Shown: positions 48,649 to 60,497 of the stretch, one piece after another
How the letters are laid out: each line of letters opens with the position of its first letter
Position numbering within the stretch: position 1 is the first letter of the stretch
Made by a program: the position numbers and the translations under genes
Notes under the pieces: generated by a model
The model's input: only the letters and a program-made list of their open reading frames with translations
What the model was told of the DNA's origin: nothing
Databases searched by the model: none
Source: Gnetum montanum
Taxonomy: Eukaryota > Streptophyta > Gnetopsida > Gnetales > Gnetaceae
Assembly (NCBI GenBank): GCA_015680685.1
Contig: MNCI01011459.1
Span: forward strand, 140,031 to 204,030
Direction: 5' to 3'
Length of the DNA stretch: 64,000 nucleotides

Positions 48649-49496
48649 ATGCTAAATATTACAAAAGGAAATGATCAAAATTTCAAACAAAAGTTGTTAT
48701 CTTTGTTGAAGGGTAATTTGAATAATTTTTTATGGTCCTACAATGACCTTAGAACATTTGGGCCTAATGTGATGACTTACAAAATTCCATTGATCAAAGA
48801 TTGTAATGAAAATAGGAAAAATCATAGGAAGTTTAATCTATCATTCAAGCTAGTCATGGAAGTTGAAATCAAAAAGCTACTACAAGCTAAAATTATATAT
48901 CTTCTTTGATATTTATCTTGGCTAGCTAATTTGGTACATGTAATGAAAAAGGATGATGAAATTAGGCTATGCATTAAGTTTAGAAATTTGAATCAAGCTT
49001 CAAAAAAGGAAAAATATCCCTTATCCAGGATAGTTGAAATGCTAGTCAGAGTACTGAGATGTGAATTGTACTCATTCTTGGATAGTTTTTAAAGGTATAA
49101 TCAAGTTATGGTTGATAAAAATGATCGTTATTAGATAGCTTTCATTATAAAGTGTGAAACTTTTTCTTACAAGAGGATGCCTTTTGGGTTGTCAAATGTT
49201 GAAGCCACATTCCAAAGAGTGATGGACATAGTGTTTAAAGGTTTAATTGGAGAATTTATGGTAATTTATCTAGATGATATTACTATTTACTCAAAAAGGA
49301 ACAAAGATCACATAAGTCACCTTCAATAGATTTTCAACAGATGTCAAAAGTATCGTATTTCTTTGAATCCTAAGAAGAGTATTTTTGGGGTAAAATCTAG
49401 AATTTTTTTAGAGCACATACTTTTCCCAAAGGGTGTTACTATAGATAATGCAATAATCCAAGCTATTCAAAGCATTAAGAATCCAACCAATAAAAG
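48649..49496 (+). pseudogene. H2 reverse transcriptase
   Basis: Includes the pre-RT segment (FLWSYNDLRTFGPNVMTYKIPL, a form of the AWSYEDL...HVIPL motif) and the polymerase: LVHVMKKDDEIRLCIKFRNLNQA, then SFLDSF*RYNQVMV, FSYKRMPFGLSNVEATFQRVMD, and the catalytic box YLDD intact at 49267-49278. LNPKKSIFGV and GV*ID-like thumb residues follow. Only about four in-frame stops interrupt the main frame. The position after an RNase H and before another is clear. Confidence 0.85.
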
Positions 49497-49639
49497 TCTC
49501 TTAAATCCTTCTTTGGAAAAATAATTTTGTCATAAAAAACATACCAGGATTTACTAAGATCACCAAGCCTCTAATAAGCATGCTTAAGAAGGATGTTCAA
49601 GTAAGGAAGAAACCAAAATTAAATAAGAATTAGCAAAAA

Positions 49640-50040
49640 ATTAAAAAACCTATTCAAGAATATTCATATTTAGCTATACCTCAATTAAAAAAAGACTTCT
49701 ATTTGTACATTTTTGCTTCTAGTGATTTATTTGTTGTAGTTTCAACTTAGAAAAAGGATGATCAAGATGAGCCAATTGAATTATTTGGTTACCAGCTTAA
49801 AGATTCTGAATTGAACTACTAAAATTTAGAGAAATATGTGTATGTCATTATCAAAAAACTATTACATTTCAAATGTTATCTAGAGAGCACTTCATACTAT
49901 GATAATAGAGACTACTGTTAAGTAATTTTTAGCTCAAAGTAAAATTGGACTTAGAAGAGGAAAATGACATGTTAAGATTCAAGTATTCATATTTTCTCTA
50001 GAAATATGAAAAATAGTTAAAGGAATTTGATTAGCCAAAT
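49640..50040 (+). pseudogene. H2 second RNase H (Ty3/gypsy type)
   Basis: Heavily decayed. FLYIFASSDLFVVVS-like and ELNY*NLEKYVYVIIKKLLHFKCYLES-like segments correspond to the strand and helix motifs of the standard gypsy RNase H that follows RT (the ELNYSNIEKYAYALVK...FRPYL type). Catalytic residues cannot be assigned with confidence. H1 shows the same region at 7546-7720. Confidence 0.6.
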
Positions 50041-50816
50041 TAATGGCTATAGAAGTTAAAATTTATGTAAGAGATTCTCATGGTGGAAATTGATCTGATG
50101 AAATTTTAGAGTTTTTTTCTTCAATAAAAGTTTCAAATAATTTAACTAAGAGCCAAAGAAGAGATTTTCTTGAAAAGACAAATAAGTTCTTGATGAAAGA
50201 TGGAGTTTTATATAGAAGAGATTTCAAAGGGGTTCTATTTGAATGTATCAAAAATGATTGAATCAAGCTCATATTTGACCAATTTCATAATCATGCAAAT
50301 TTGTTTTATGATTCTTCTAAATATACTATGCAGCACATATTGTGTTATGGATTTTAATAGCCTACAATATATTAAGATATTAGTTTAAATATTCAATGTA
50401 ATGATAGATTCATGAGTCAAAAATCAAGGAAGCTAGTGCTCCTCTAAAACTAGTGATTGTAGATAGGTCATTTCAGTAGTTGGGTTTAGGTTTTATCTAC
50501 ATGATTATCCTTTTAAAATATAGGCATAAATTTATACTTATAGCTACAAACTATTTTACCAAGTCGTTTAAAGCAAAGGCTTTGAAAAATATTTTAGCAT
50601 CAAATGTGATTAGGTTTCTCAAAGATAAAATCCAAGGTTGCTTTGGTATGCCTAAAGTATTTGCGTTAGATAATGGTCCTACATTCTAGTTTGAAGAATT
50701 CATAAGATGGGCTTCTAAGAAATCTATATTACTTTTCTCTTCATCAAAGTACTATCCCCAAGGGAATGGATTAGCCAAGTCCACCAATAAGAAGCTTATC
50801 TTCTACATTAAAAGAT

Positions 50817-51665
50817 TGATGAGTGGCAAGGTACCCCTACACCCAACCATATGCATATGAGCATTCATGAGTGATTTGGTCGAACTCCAAGGACTAAGTG
50901 CTTATGTGCCTTCATAGAACAAGGATGGGTTATGTGATTGTTGTCTTCCCAAGCTTACTTGTACGACAAGATTGTATGGTTAAGTAAACCTGAGGTATGT
51001 GATTTTTATGGTTTTTTATGTTTTATGTTCCTAGTGCTTAAAGTGGAGAGATGAAATAAGTGAGTAACTAATTTAATTTAACTAATCAACTATGATCTAG
51101 CTAGTCCTAACACTAGCATCCACTCCCACTTGCCAGACACATCCTAAACTAGTGTAACACTATTGGGATTACCAAACGCTAGTTGTTATTGGGTTACCAA
51201 GTGTTCCACATATGCTCGAAGTGGTCATACTGAGTGTGCTTAATTGTTGAAGATTAATAACTCTATAAAAGCAACATCAATTAACTAATGAAAGCATGAA
51301 CTCACTAGAAATAACATTAAATGCAATAAATAAGCTATTCTGAATGTTGCAAGGTTTATCACAAATTTTTTCTTTATTTCCAGACATAAGGTATGCTCAG
51401 GTACACAATGCTCGAATAAAGATCCATTCACTTTATGACTCCTACTACAGACACTCAAAAATAATTCTAACTCTGGAAAGGAAAAACTACAAGAGTTCGA
51501 GTAAGGGACTAAGAAACTAACTACCAAACCAAGCACCCCAATCTATTATTTATAGGCAATGAGATAGGTTTTGATATTGGGTGTCCAATATCGCTTGGCG
51601 GGCTCCAATATAGCAGACCTGATATCGTGAATATGATATCGTGGTCCCAATATCATGACTTATCA
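50817..51665 (-). repeat. E4 3' LTR (left, 849 bp)
   Basis: Matches 59650-60497 closely. On the minus strand it begins TGATAAGTCATGATATTG at 51665 and ends CTCATCA at 50817. The TATA-like word is weakened (CTATAAATAAT at 51555-51545). Confidence 0.93.
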
Positions 51666-53552
51666 TACCCCCACAACTAAATGGAAACTTGTCCTCGAGT
51701 TCCTTACAAAATATTGAGAAGGTATGGGATTATTGATTGAGCGACAATTGACGATGACATGAAGTGATAAAATCAAAGTGCCTAGTGAACAGATCAACAA
51801 ACATATTACATCATTGGTGTTCATAACCATTATGGTGAACACTGTAAATAGATGACATCCAGATCCTCATTTGATAGCCTGAAGAGAGAGAGAGAGAGAG
51901 AGAGAGAAAGAAAGAAATGAGGTGCGTTGCTGCCATTGTCAAAATTGTGCACACCGTTGTTCATTCATGGCCACATGATCAAGCTCATTCCTTGCGTAAA
52001 CTCTTTAGCTCTAGTCCATCTTGAGTGCTCCCTCCTATCCCAATCCATTATTCATGTGATTTCCATCTGCACACACAACATAGTCATGAATTAGCAAGGA
52101 TAGATAAGATATAATGCAATTAATACCTTGCCTCAATATGAAGCACATTGACTAGGTTGTGGGTATGGAAAATATTGGGTTAAGGGTTTGTAACTAGTAA
52201 CTACCCAAGGTGTAGGGGTGAAATAAGTAATGGAATGAAAAAAAAATTTGCAATGGGGACCCCCATGACTAAGAGCAAACCTCTAGTAGCAATAAGATGG
52301 AAATTGAAAGAACAAGAAAGATGAGAGAACTAACAATGGTGAAGCCAATAAACAAAAATAAAAATGGATGTCATTGATGGGGTGAAATGAGAAATAGTTG
52401 ATTGCAATAAATATTTAAGGAAAAGAGCTTAACAATTGCACCAAAAAAATAATGCCAGTGGATCCTCCCCAAAGCAGGCTCATGCCCTTTATGCCCTAAC
52501 AAACCCACAAACGAAAGAGTCCATCGGCTCTAGGAATGAAATATTGGAAGAATGGTTAAGAACTTACACCCAAGAGTTTACCAAAGAATAACAATGCTTC
52601 AACCAAGATATAGACTCATCGTAAAACCAGCAATGAGGTGGAATGTGGAAAGCAATACGAAAAGAGAGAATGGAATGGAATGAAATCCCAAAATCAAAGT
52701 TGTATAAAGTCCCTTGTGTAGTATGTGATTAAGGTGACTTAATAGAATTCATTCCAAATCCATATTAAGGCTAACCACATCTAGTGACCTCGCATCAATG
52801 TAGTTGTCCACAGAGCCACAACCATTCTAACAAGAGAAAGAACAGAGGAGAAAGAAACAAGAAAGGGCCTTAGTTAGAGGGAACCTTTAGGCATGGGTAA
52901 CATGTCTTTCCAGTGCCATAACTAGTGCTTGTAGCTCATGTTTCTTTATTATGTCTAAGGAGTGTGCTTTGAATTCCCATGTTTTTTTACATGGGAACCA
53001 CACCATGCAAATACTTATTTGATTTAGTTTACTTCCTAATACTTGGTCAATAGTGGAATGCTAGAAAACTTATAAAAAACATTCAAGTACCCAAGAGAAT
53101 AGCCAGCACATTGAACCCCTTGAAGTCACACCCTTTTCAATCCATTTAAATCTTTCCTTGGTTTGAAGAATACCATGCCACCAATTTATTAATAAGTTTA
53201 CTTAGAAAAAGGGACAGTACATTTCCAAAAGAAAGGGAGACCATAGAGTTGTATGGATGGATAGGTGACATAGACTTATTGCTTGTCTTATGAAATGAAC
53301 CCATATCTTTGCGTCAACATTGAAAGTCAAAGGTAAAAGCCAAACATTAGCAATCCACACTATTATAATACAATCTACCATCATGAGCACTTATTATATG
53401 ACAAGTGAGGGTAGATCAAAAAAAATGTAATAGAGAAAGGAATAGTAAAAATGTTAATGATGGTGTAAAATAAAAATAAGTAAAGATAAAGAATGTGTAA
53501 AAAAATGTGTAAAAAAAAATATAAAAGACACTAAAGCTCAGAATAACTAGCA
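51666..53552 (-). other. E4 polypurine tract and 3' noncoding tail
   Basis: The tract (minus strand AGTTGTGGGGGTA) lies at 51678-51666. The tail carries a (GA)n run at 51882-51908 and the islands shared with E1, E2 and P. It contains the segments (about 52490-52617) that E1 lacks at its N. Confidence 0.75.
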
Positions 53553-54830
53553 TCAATGACTATCTCCCCCATGATTGAGTTGGAAGGAGGAGATCTGAAA
53601 TAATGAGCAAGGTTGTCCATTAATAGAGATAGTGTTAGTACTAGCTACTTTAGGCTCATGGAAAGGTTTGGTTTGCTGGATGTTGACTGATAATTTTCTA
53701 TCCAGGCTTTCAAGTTTATAGATCATCATGGCCCCTGAAGGGAAAATTTCATGAATGATATAAGGTCCTTTCCACAATGTTTGAAATTTAGTTGGTTGTG
53801 GCACATGTGTGGGATTCTAATATAGAACCTTATCTCCTAGTTGGTATTTAACTTTCCTAATCCTTAGGTCATGAAGTTGTTTATTAAAGGCCTTGTGTAG
53901 TTCATTGGATGACAAGGTAGCTAATTGGTTTTCATCTAGCAAGTTAAGGTTCATGAACTGTTCTTTCTGTGCTATATTGAGGTCAAGGTTGAGGTCACAT
54001 GTTGTAGATAGTGTACAAAGTTTAGCTTGGATAAGAAGTGTTGGAATTTTATTGTACACTAACTCATAGGGAGAATAGCCAGTAGGGAGTTTTCATGTGG
54101 AGCGGTATGCCCAAAGAGCATCATTCAGTTTGGTGCTCCAGTCTCACCTATACTTGGTAATGGTTCTCATCAAGATTCTTGTAATTTCCCTATTGGTGAC
54201 TTCGACTTGACCATTCTTTTGAGGGTGATATGGTGCAGTCAGTTTATGCTCAACTCCTAAGTGTTGCATTAACTTTCAAAAAGTTGCATCTGTAAAATGT
54301 GTACCATTGTCAGAAATAACTACATGAGGCATGCCATACCTATTTACAATTTGTTGTTGAACAACTCATGCAATGGTAGATGATGTACAATCCATAATAA
54401 TAGCTACTTCTGCCCACTTTCTAAAATAGTCAATAGCAACAAAATTGTAGGCTTTTCCATTGGACATTGGCGTGATAGGCCCCATAAAATCAACACCCCA
54501 TATGTTGAAGGGTTCTAAAGGTTGAATCCATTGTTGTGGATCCTACATTCTAGTAGTCATTCCTCCATCGCGTTGACAGTGCTCACAAGATTGGATGAAA
54601 TGATGAGTGTCCTAGAATAATGTAGGCCAATAATATCCTACAAGCAAGATTTTCATGGTTGTTCATCTCCCAGTGTAATGACCCCCACAAGGGCCCTCAT
54701 GAGCATCTTGGAGAACTCGCAATTGATCTGCATCGGGAACACACCATCAGACCAAGCCATCGGAACATACCTTATAAAATTGTCCATTGATTTCCATGAA
54801 ATATTTGGCTCGGTGAAGAAACTGTTGTTT
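53553..54830 (-). pseudogene. E4 integrase
   Basis: The zinc region is degraded (QDAHEGPCGGHY near 54715-54680, first His replaced by Gln). The core keeps the first Asp (GVDFMGP near 54500-54478), the second (SDNGTHF near 54318-54298) and Glu (GQVEVTNR near 54215-54190). Open C-terminal pieces are 54059-53820 and 53804-53556 (PTKFQTLWKGPYIIHEIFPSGAMM, then SVNIQQTKPFHEP). It is close to E2 integrase, with frameshifts at different places, so the two copies decayed independently. Confidence 0.83.
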
Positions 54831-54939
54831 ATTTTTAATGTCCAATCCCTATTGTGTTTCTTGTGTGAGAAGATAGGTAATAATGCTACTATACCAATTT
54901 GTCTTTGTGGTTAATTGATTGTTTACTACACCTACAAAG

Positions 54940-55560
54940 AGGATTTCATCAGGGAAGTAGTCAAAGATTAGATATTCATCCTCTTTGTTGTCTCATGATA
55001 ACCAAGATAAATGATTATCAACAACATTCTCAATGCCTTTACGATCAATTATTGTAAGGTTGAACTCTTGTAAGATCACGAGCCACCATATGATGTGAGG
55101 GCTCATCATTGGTTTATTCATCAGGAATCAGATTACACTATGATCCATATGTACAAATATCTTATAGTCTAATATAGAGTGCCTAAATTTTTCTACTGCA
55201 AACACCACAGCCATTAATTCTTTTTCTATTGTGGTGAAATTGAGTTATGCACCAACAATACTCCAATTTGCACAGTGAATGTAATAGGGTCATTTTTGAT
55301 CATCTAACTATGTAAGTACGACTCCTAAAGCAAAGTTGGATGCATCAGTCATTATGTGGAATGGTCTAGACTAGTCAGGAGCTTGTAGAATGGGTGTCTC
55401 TACAAGATTCTATTTCAAGTTTTGGAAAGCTAGCTCACATTCCCTGGTCATTCAAAGGGTACATCCTTCTTCATTAATTCTACCAATGGTTTTCCAATCT
55501 TCGAAAAGTTCTCGATGAAGTGTCTATAATAGCCAATATGTCCAAGGAATGATCAGATAT
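54940..55560 (-). pseudogene. E4 RNase H domain
   Basis: Parallel to E2 27700-28330, with TDASNFALGVV-like sequence near 55350-55320, FTTIEKELMAVVFAVEKF-like near 55240-55190 and the DH motif near 55150. Here the first Asp of TDAS appears retained (ACTGATGCATCC on the minus strand near 55350), unlike E2. Several stops are present. Confidence 0.75.
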
Positions 55561-55569
55561 CTTTTATAG

Positions 55570-56140
55570 TTTCAAGTTGACGAGTGATTTCTTGGATGAC
55601 TTTAATCTTTATAGGATCTACTTCTATCCCTGTTTGTGAGATCTTATGTCCTAACACAACACCTTTTTGGACCATTAAATGGGTTTTTTTCCAATTGAAC
55701 CTTAAGTTGGTTTTTACACATCATTTTAGTACTTGCTCTAATCGGTCCAATTCTTGTTCAAAGTCCACTCCATAGGTTGAGAAATTATCCATAAAGACCT
55801 CCACACCATTCCCTATTTGCTACTAAAATATACTTAGAACCAGATGTTGAAATGTTGTTGGGGCATTGCACAAGCCAAATGGCATCTGCTTATATGCAAA
55901 TGTCCCCCAAGGACTTGTGAATGTAGTCTTGGCTTGGTCTTCTACTGCTATTTGAATTTGATTATATTCACTGTAACCATCCAGAAAACTATAGTAGCAA
56001 TGCCCTGCAATGGTATCTAAGACTTGTTCGAAAAATGGCAATGGAAAATGATCCTTAAATGTTGTCATGTTTAGTAGCCTAAAGTCTATACACATCCTCC
56101 ATTTATCTCCCTTTTTAGGCACAATGATTAATGGGCTAAC
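55570..56140 (-). pseudogene. E4 reverse transcriptase
   Basis: A well-preserved open piece at 56122-55826 shows the Athila-type palm: RMCIDFRLLN, then DHFPLPFFEQVLDTIAGH, YSFLDGYSEYNQIQIA, TTFTSPWGTFAYKQMPF and GLCNAPTTFQ. The catalytic box reads FMDN at 55795-55784: the second Asp of the DD pair is Asn, whereas E2 has FMDD. A frame break near 55830 separates the two parts. Confidence 0.87.
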
Positions 56141-56614
56141 CTATTCACTATCAGCAATGGGATAGATGAACCCAGCTTTTAGAAGTTGTTCAATTTCTTC
56201 TTTAACCACTTGCTTAAGCTTTGGGTTCAGTTGTCTTTCCGGTTGTCGTCGAGGCTTCATGGAGGGGTTAGTGTAAATTATATGTTGATAGATCTTAGGA
56301 TCTATTCTAGGTAATTCAAAATATGACCAAGCAAGGGCTTTCGACCATTTGTTTACCATTTTTAATAGTTTTTCTTTTTGTTGAGGATTGAGCTTAGCAT
56401 TGATAATTACTGATTTTCCATTCTTAGGAAATGTATATTCCATACCAGTTAGCAAAAATTTTAATTTAAGGGGCTCTTGCTTAAACTCATCAGAGATTTT
56501 CAACTTCCCCCAGTTGATATTTTTGATGTCAGAACTTGGAAGTTGACAACAGACTTCCTCTAATGTATCTATGCTATCAATGTAGGTGCAAGTCAAGCTC
56601 TCAATTGGTTCCAT
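56141..56614 (-). pseudogene. E4 protease-RT linker
   Basis: A 157-codon open segment (MEPIESLTCTYIDS... ALAWSYFELPRIDPKIYQ... LNPKLKQVVKEEIEQLLKAGFIYPIADSE). It leads straight into the RT N-terminus and is the longest open coding piece of E4. It pairs with E2 28977-29366. Confidence 0.8.
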
Positions 56615-56764
56615 ACATATAGTTGAATTACTCTCTTGGTCAATTGTTAGCCACTAGGTTCCTTCCTATCTTGTGGCTACTGCATACAAGTATCTTTGTA
56701 TATCCGTTACTTGTGCACACTGGTTGCATGCAAGCAGTGTCAAGCATTTTACAAAGTAGGACTT

Positions 56765-57277
56765 CTACACGTAGTTGCACCCTATGTCACTATATGTAAT
56801 GCATGAAACTTTCTTCTTCTCAATTTCTAGGAAAAGATCATGTATTCCTAGGTGAGCATCAATCGTGCTCAGCCATGCTCTTCCCATTATGATTGGGAAA
56901 TCCCCCTTACAATTGTTGACTTGAATCACTAGGAAATCGGTTGGGTATGACCACCCATAAACAATGGTGACAATGTCCTCCACTAGTCCTAATGGGATAG
57001 TGATGGACTGGTCAAACAACTCTAAATGAATGTTACTCTTTTTTAGTGGAGGCAGGTTTCAAGCTCTGTACATTTCTTGAGAGATTAAGTTGACACCAAA
57101 ACCTAAATCCAAAAGAGCTTTACAAGGCTCATTCCTAGTGATTTGCAAATATATAAGAGGACTTCTAGGATTAGAGAATTTCCTAAGAAGATGACCAGCT
57201 TTAATCCAATCAGTAATGGTGTGGATTAGCATGACAGTATGTGTTAGGTGTGGTTTTTGGTTCGAAGGAAGCTTCAA
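56765..57277 (-). pseudogene. E4 aspartic protease
   Basis: Two open pieces, 57277-57062 and 57019-56768. The active-site region reads ALLDLGFGVNLISQEMY, then GLVEDIVTIV and GDFPIIMGRAWLST. A stop after MYRA and a short break separate the halves. D-L-G at the active site matches E2, not E1. Confidence 0.78.
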
Positions 57278-57289
57278 AGGTTTGAACGA

Positions 57290-59512
57290 TGATGGTGAGG
57301 CATTTGGACAATTAGCCGCTTGTGGCTGTAAAGACTTGGTTGGATTGTTGGTTCTAAAGAAAGGTCTTTTCTTTGATTGGTTTTCTAAACCAATAGTAAG
57401 TTGAGGATTAACAACCCTTGTAGAGTGATGTTGTTGCAGCTAGGTAGGAAGCTCACCCTGCATAGTTGAAGTAGGTGGTAATGGAGCTAAGGGTGGAAGA
57501 GGTGCAATCATATTAGAAGGATAGTTTTTTTGTGGAACATCACTCCTAGGAGAAGGAGTTCTATAGTATTTGAGGGTCTGGTAGTGAGGTTGGAAAGTGA
57601 CATAACTAATTCAGTCACATGGAGAGATCAGCTGCTGAACGTAATACCCATATGGGTTAGGTTGATAATAAGGGTATTTTTGATGTGGTAATAGCATTCC
57701 CCATGATTGTGCGTGTTGCCATTATTGATATTGTTCATTTGGTTGTGGTAGAGTTTTACTTGGATAATATGTCAAGGGTTCGTGAAACTGCCTTGGATTA
57801 CCTTGAGGATAAGATAACCTTCAGTGTGTTTGCCATCTGTTTAATCGTGGGTTTAGTGCATACAACCCAAACTCTTATAGATGTGACATTATTGGGTAAC
57901 ATCCTTTAGGATGGTCATATTGGCATATCTCACACCCACCATCATTGTCTATGTCTGAATCCACAACCTCCTGAATGATAGAAACTTCGCCCTTACCCTT
58001 ATTATGTGCATATTTAGCTTCTTTCTTTTTCCTTTTCTCTCAGTCACTACCCTACTCTCTAGACTCCTCTACTATTTTTAGAATGTTTTTAAATTTACCA
58101 TCTAGGGAATTCCATATTTGATCTACCTTTGCCAATATTTCTGATGTAAATTTTTGAATGGGAAAAGTCTTCCTATTCACAATCTCTTCGAGTAATGACT
58201 CTTCTTCATCTTCACAAAATCTAACTTCCTTCTTTTGGACGGAAGGATCTTTGTTGTATTCCTCTGTACTTTCTATTTTCCTTAACTCACCTTCCTCTTT
58301 GGCAACTTGCTCCAACAATCTTTGTATTTGATGGGCTCTGAGCTCAGATAACCTTCCTTGGGCATAAGTCCCAAGGGTTCTTCACATCTTGTACCTAAGC
58401 TCGTCTACAAGATGGTGTAGTTGTTCCCTTTGCGAGTAACCATGGCCAGGGCAACGATATAATAATGCATAATATCGGCCCATGGTAGCATCCAAGGGTT
58501 CATGTCTTCCTTGTTTCCATCCTTGGATTTTCTTATGCAAGTTAGACACTTGGGAGTACATTTGGTACTTATCATTGAATAGCTCCAACATGGTACTCCA
58601 TCGACAAATGGATTTCAATTCTAAGGACTAGTACCAACTTTCCACTTCCTTGATCAGTGTCCGTGGAAATAAATTTAGTTTTTATCACTCATTTTCTATA
58701 TTTTGCAAGGCACGTACATCATGAAATGCTTGCAGATGGTTTTGAGGATCAGCATTATATGCCCCTTCAAATCGTGGGATGTTGTTTATGTCTAGTCTTT
58801 TGATCCTACTACTTCTGGTGCCTTGTTGGAATCCTAACAGCCTCTGTTATGTCTAACATACTTCAAGTGGTGAGTAGGGGTTCATCATGATCTTATTGTC
58901 TATGGCATCTATGTTGCCTATGTTGTTCCCTACTCTCCCTTCTTTCACGGTGTGTTTCTCTAGAGTGCCCTTATTCCCTTTCTCGACTGTTTCATCTATG
59001 ACTCTCATTTCGCTTACCCTTATCCTCATGGTGTTTTTCCTTATGATTGCATCTAGATCCTGNAAAAAACCTCCTAAGGTAAGTTCACCACCCTCATTTT
59101 CACTTATGACATACAGGATATCTTGAGACCACTTTCCCTTCATAGATTTCTAATGTCTCTCCTATTGTAGGTCCCTTTGATGTTGTGCCTCTGTGGGTCG
59201 ATAATCTCTCAAATCTTATTCATGCACAATGTACTCCAATTGTAAGTGCTATATACCAATTCGTGTGAGAGCACAAAGAAGCATGCTTGGGATTGAGCGA
59301 TCAAGGGGTAAAACTATGTTACCTTCTAAATCCCACCAACACAGTTGTTCATCTTGGTGGAGGATAAAGGTAAAGTCTGGTATATACTCATTAGGATGAA
59401 TGTATACCAAGAAAAACTATTGGGGTACTAGCAGATTATCCTATACACTCCACCTCTAACTGTTCATGGTGTCAAACCTAGGTGGTGAAGCACTCTCATA
59501 AGAAAGAGACAT
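57290..59512 (-). pseudogene. E4 gag
   Basis: ATG at 59512 (MSLSYESASPP...). An N-terminal piece is interrupted by the N at 59063. The capsid-like core is open at 58618-58385 (STMLELFNDKYQMYSQVSNLHKKIQGWKQ, then EPLDATMGRYYALLYRCPGHGY), and the KEEGELR helix at 58318-58055. A zinc knuckle lies near 57945-57910 (CEICQYDHPKGCYP). A Pro-rich linker follows to the protease. It is the best copy for seeing the gag layout. Confidence 0.78.
59063..59063. other. single N at a missing-sequence junction (E4 gag)
   Basis: E2 carries about 275 bp between the same flanks (roughly 31828-32104), covering Asp/His-rich gag sequence. Confidence 0.8.
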
Positions 59513-59630
59513 GATTGATTATTTAGTGTGCAATACTCTCTTTTTGATGATTTTAAAATAACTAAACCTAAGGGTATGTTCCAAAAATGGAAATATTTCC
59601 TAAGTTATAATCAGTGCACAAACAACAAAG

Positions 59631-59649
59631 CCCCCGGCAATGACACCAA
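59631..59649 (-). other. E4 primer-binding site, tRNA-Asp type
   Basis: The minus strand reads TTGGTGTCATTGCCGGGGG directly after the 5' LTR. Its GCCGGGG half is the best match in the window to the tRNA-Asp complement. Confidence 0.82.
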
Positions 59650-60497
59650 TGATGAGTGGTGAGGTACCCCTATGCCCAACCATATGAATATGAGCATTCA
59701 TGCACAATTTGGTTGAACTCCAAGGACTAAGTGCTTATGCACCTTCATAGAACAAGGATGGGTTATGCAATCATTATCTTCCTAAGCTTATTGTACGGCA
59801 CAATTCTATGATTAAGTAAACCTAAGGTATGTGATTTTTATAGTTTTTTATGTTTTATGTTCCTGGTGCTTAAAGTGGAGAGATGAAATAAGTGAGTAAC
59901 TAATTTAATTTAACTAATTAACTATGATCTAGCTAGTCCTAACACTAGCACCCATTCCCACTTGTTGGACACATCCTAAACCAGTGTAACACTGCTAGGA
60001 TTACCAAAAGCTTATCGTTATTGGGTTACCAAGTGTTCTACGTATGCTTGAAGTGGTCGTACTGAGTGTGCTTACCTGTTGAAGATTACTAACTCTATAA
60101 AAACAACATCAATTAACTAATGAAAGTGTGAACTCACTAGAAATAACATTAAATGCAATAAATAAGCTATTCTGAATGTTGCAAGGTTTATCACAAATTT
60201 CATCTTTATTTCCAGACATAAGGTGTGCTTAGGTACACAATGCTCAAATAAATATCTATTTACTTTATGACTCCTACTGTGGGCACTTAGAAATAATTAT
60301 AACTCTAGAAAGAAAAAACTACAAGAATTTAGGTAAGGGACTAAGAAACTAACTACCAAACCAAGTGCCTCAGTCTCTTATTTATAGGCAATGAGACAGG
60401 TTCCGATATTGGGTGTCTGATATCGCTTGGCAGGCTTTGATATCGTGGACCCAATATCACAGATCTAATATCGTGGTCTCGATATCATGACTCATCA
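59650..60497 (-). repeat. E4 5' LTR (right, 848 bp)
   Basis: Begins TGATGAGTCATGATATCGAG on the minus strand at 60497 and ends CTCATCA at 59650. The TATA-like word lies at 60387-60377. Between them are about seven GATATC/AATATC-type palindromic words. Confidence 0.93.
60405..60490 (-). promoter_or_regulatory. cluster of GATATC-type palindromes in U3 (E4 example)
   Basis: In about 85 bp between the TATA-like word and the LTR end, GATATC or one-change variants occur about seven times at 10-20 bp spacing, next to ATGAGTCAT. Similar clusters stand in all eight LTRs of the family (for example 10478-10531 and 41698-41772). A cis-regulatory role is inference only. Confidence 0.45.

Larger units (their letters stand above)
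50817..60497 (-). mobile_element. E4: Athila-like LTR retrotransposon, full domain order
   Basis: A minus-strand insertion in H2 integrase, 9.7 kb, bounded by LTRs of 849 and 848 bp. The target duplication is AAGAT (50812-50816) against AATAT (60498-60502), one mismatch. Gag, protease, linker, RT, RNase H and integrase are all present but broken. It is the longest copy of the family here and the best reference for what E1 and P lack. The N at 59063 marks missing gag sequence. Confidence 0.93.
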
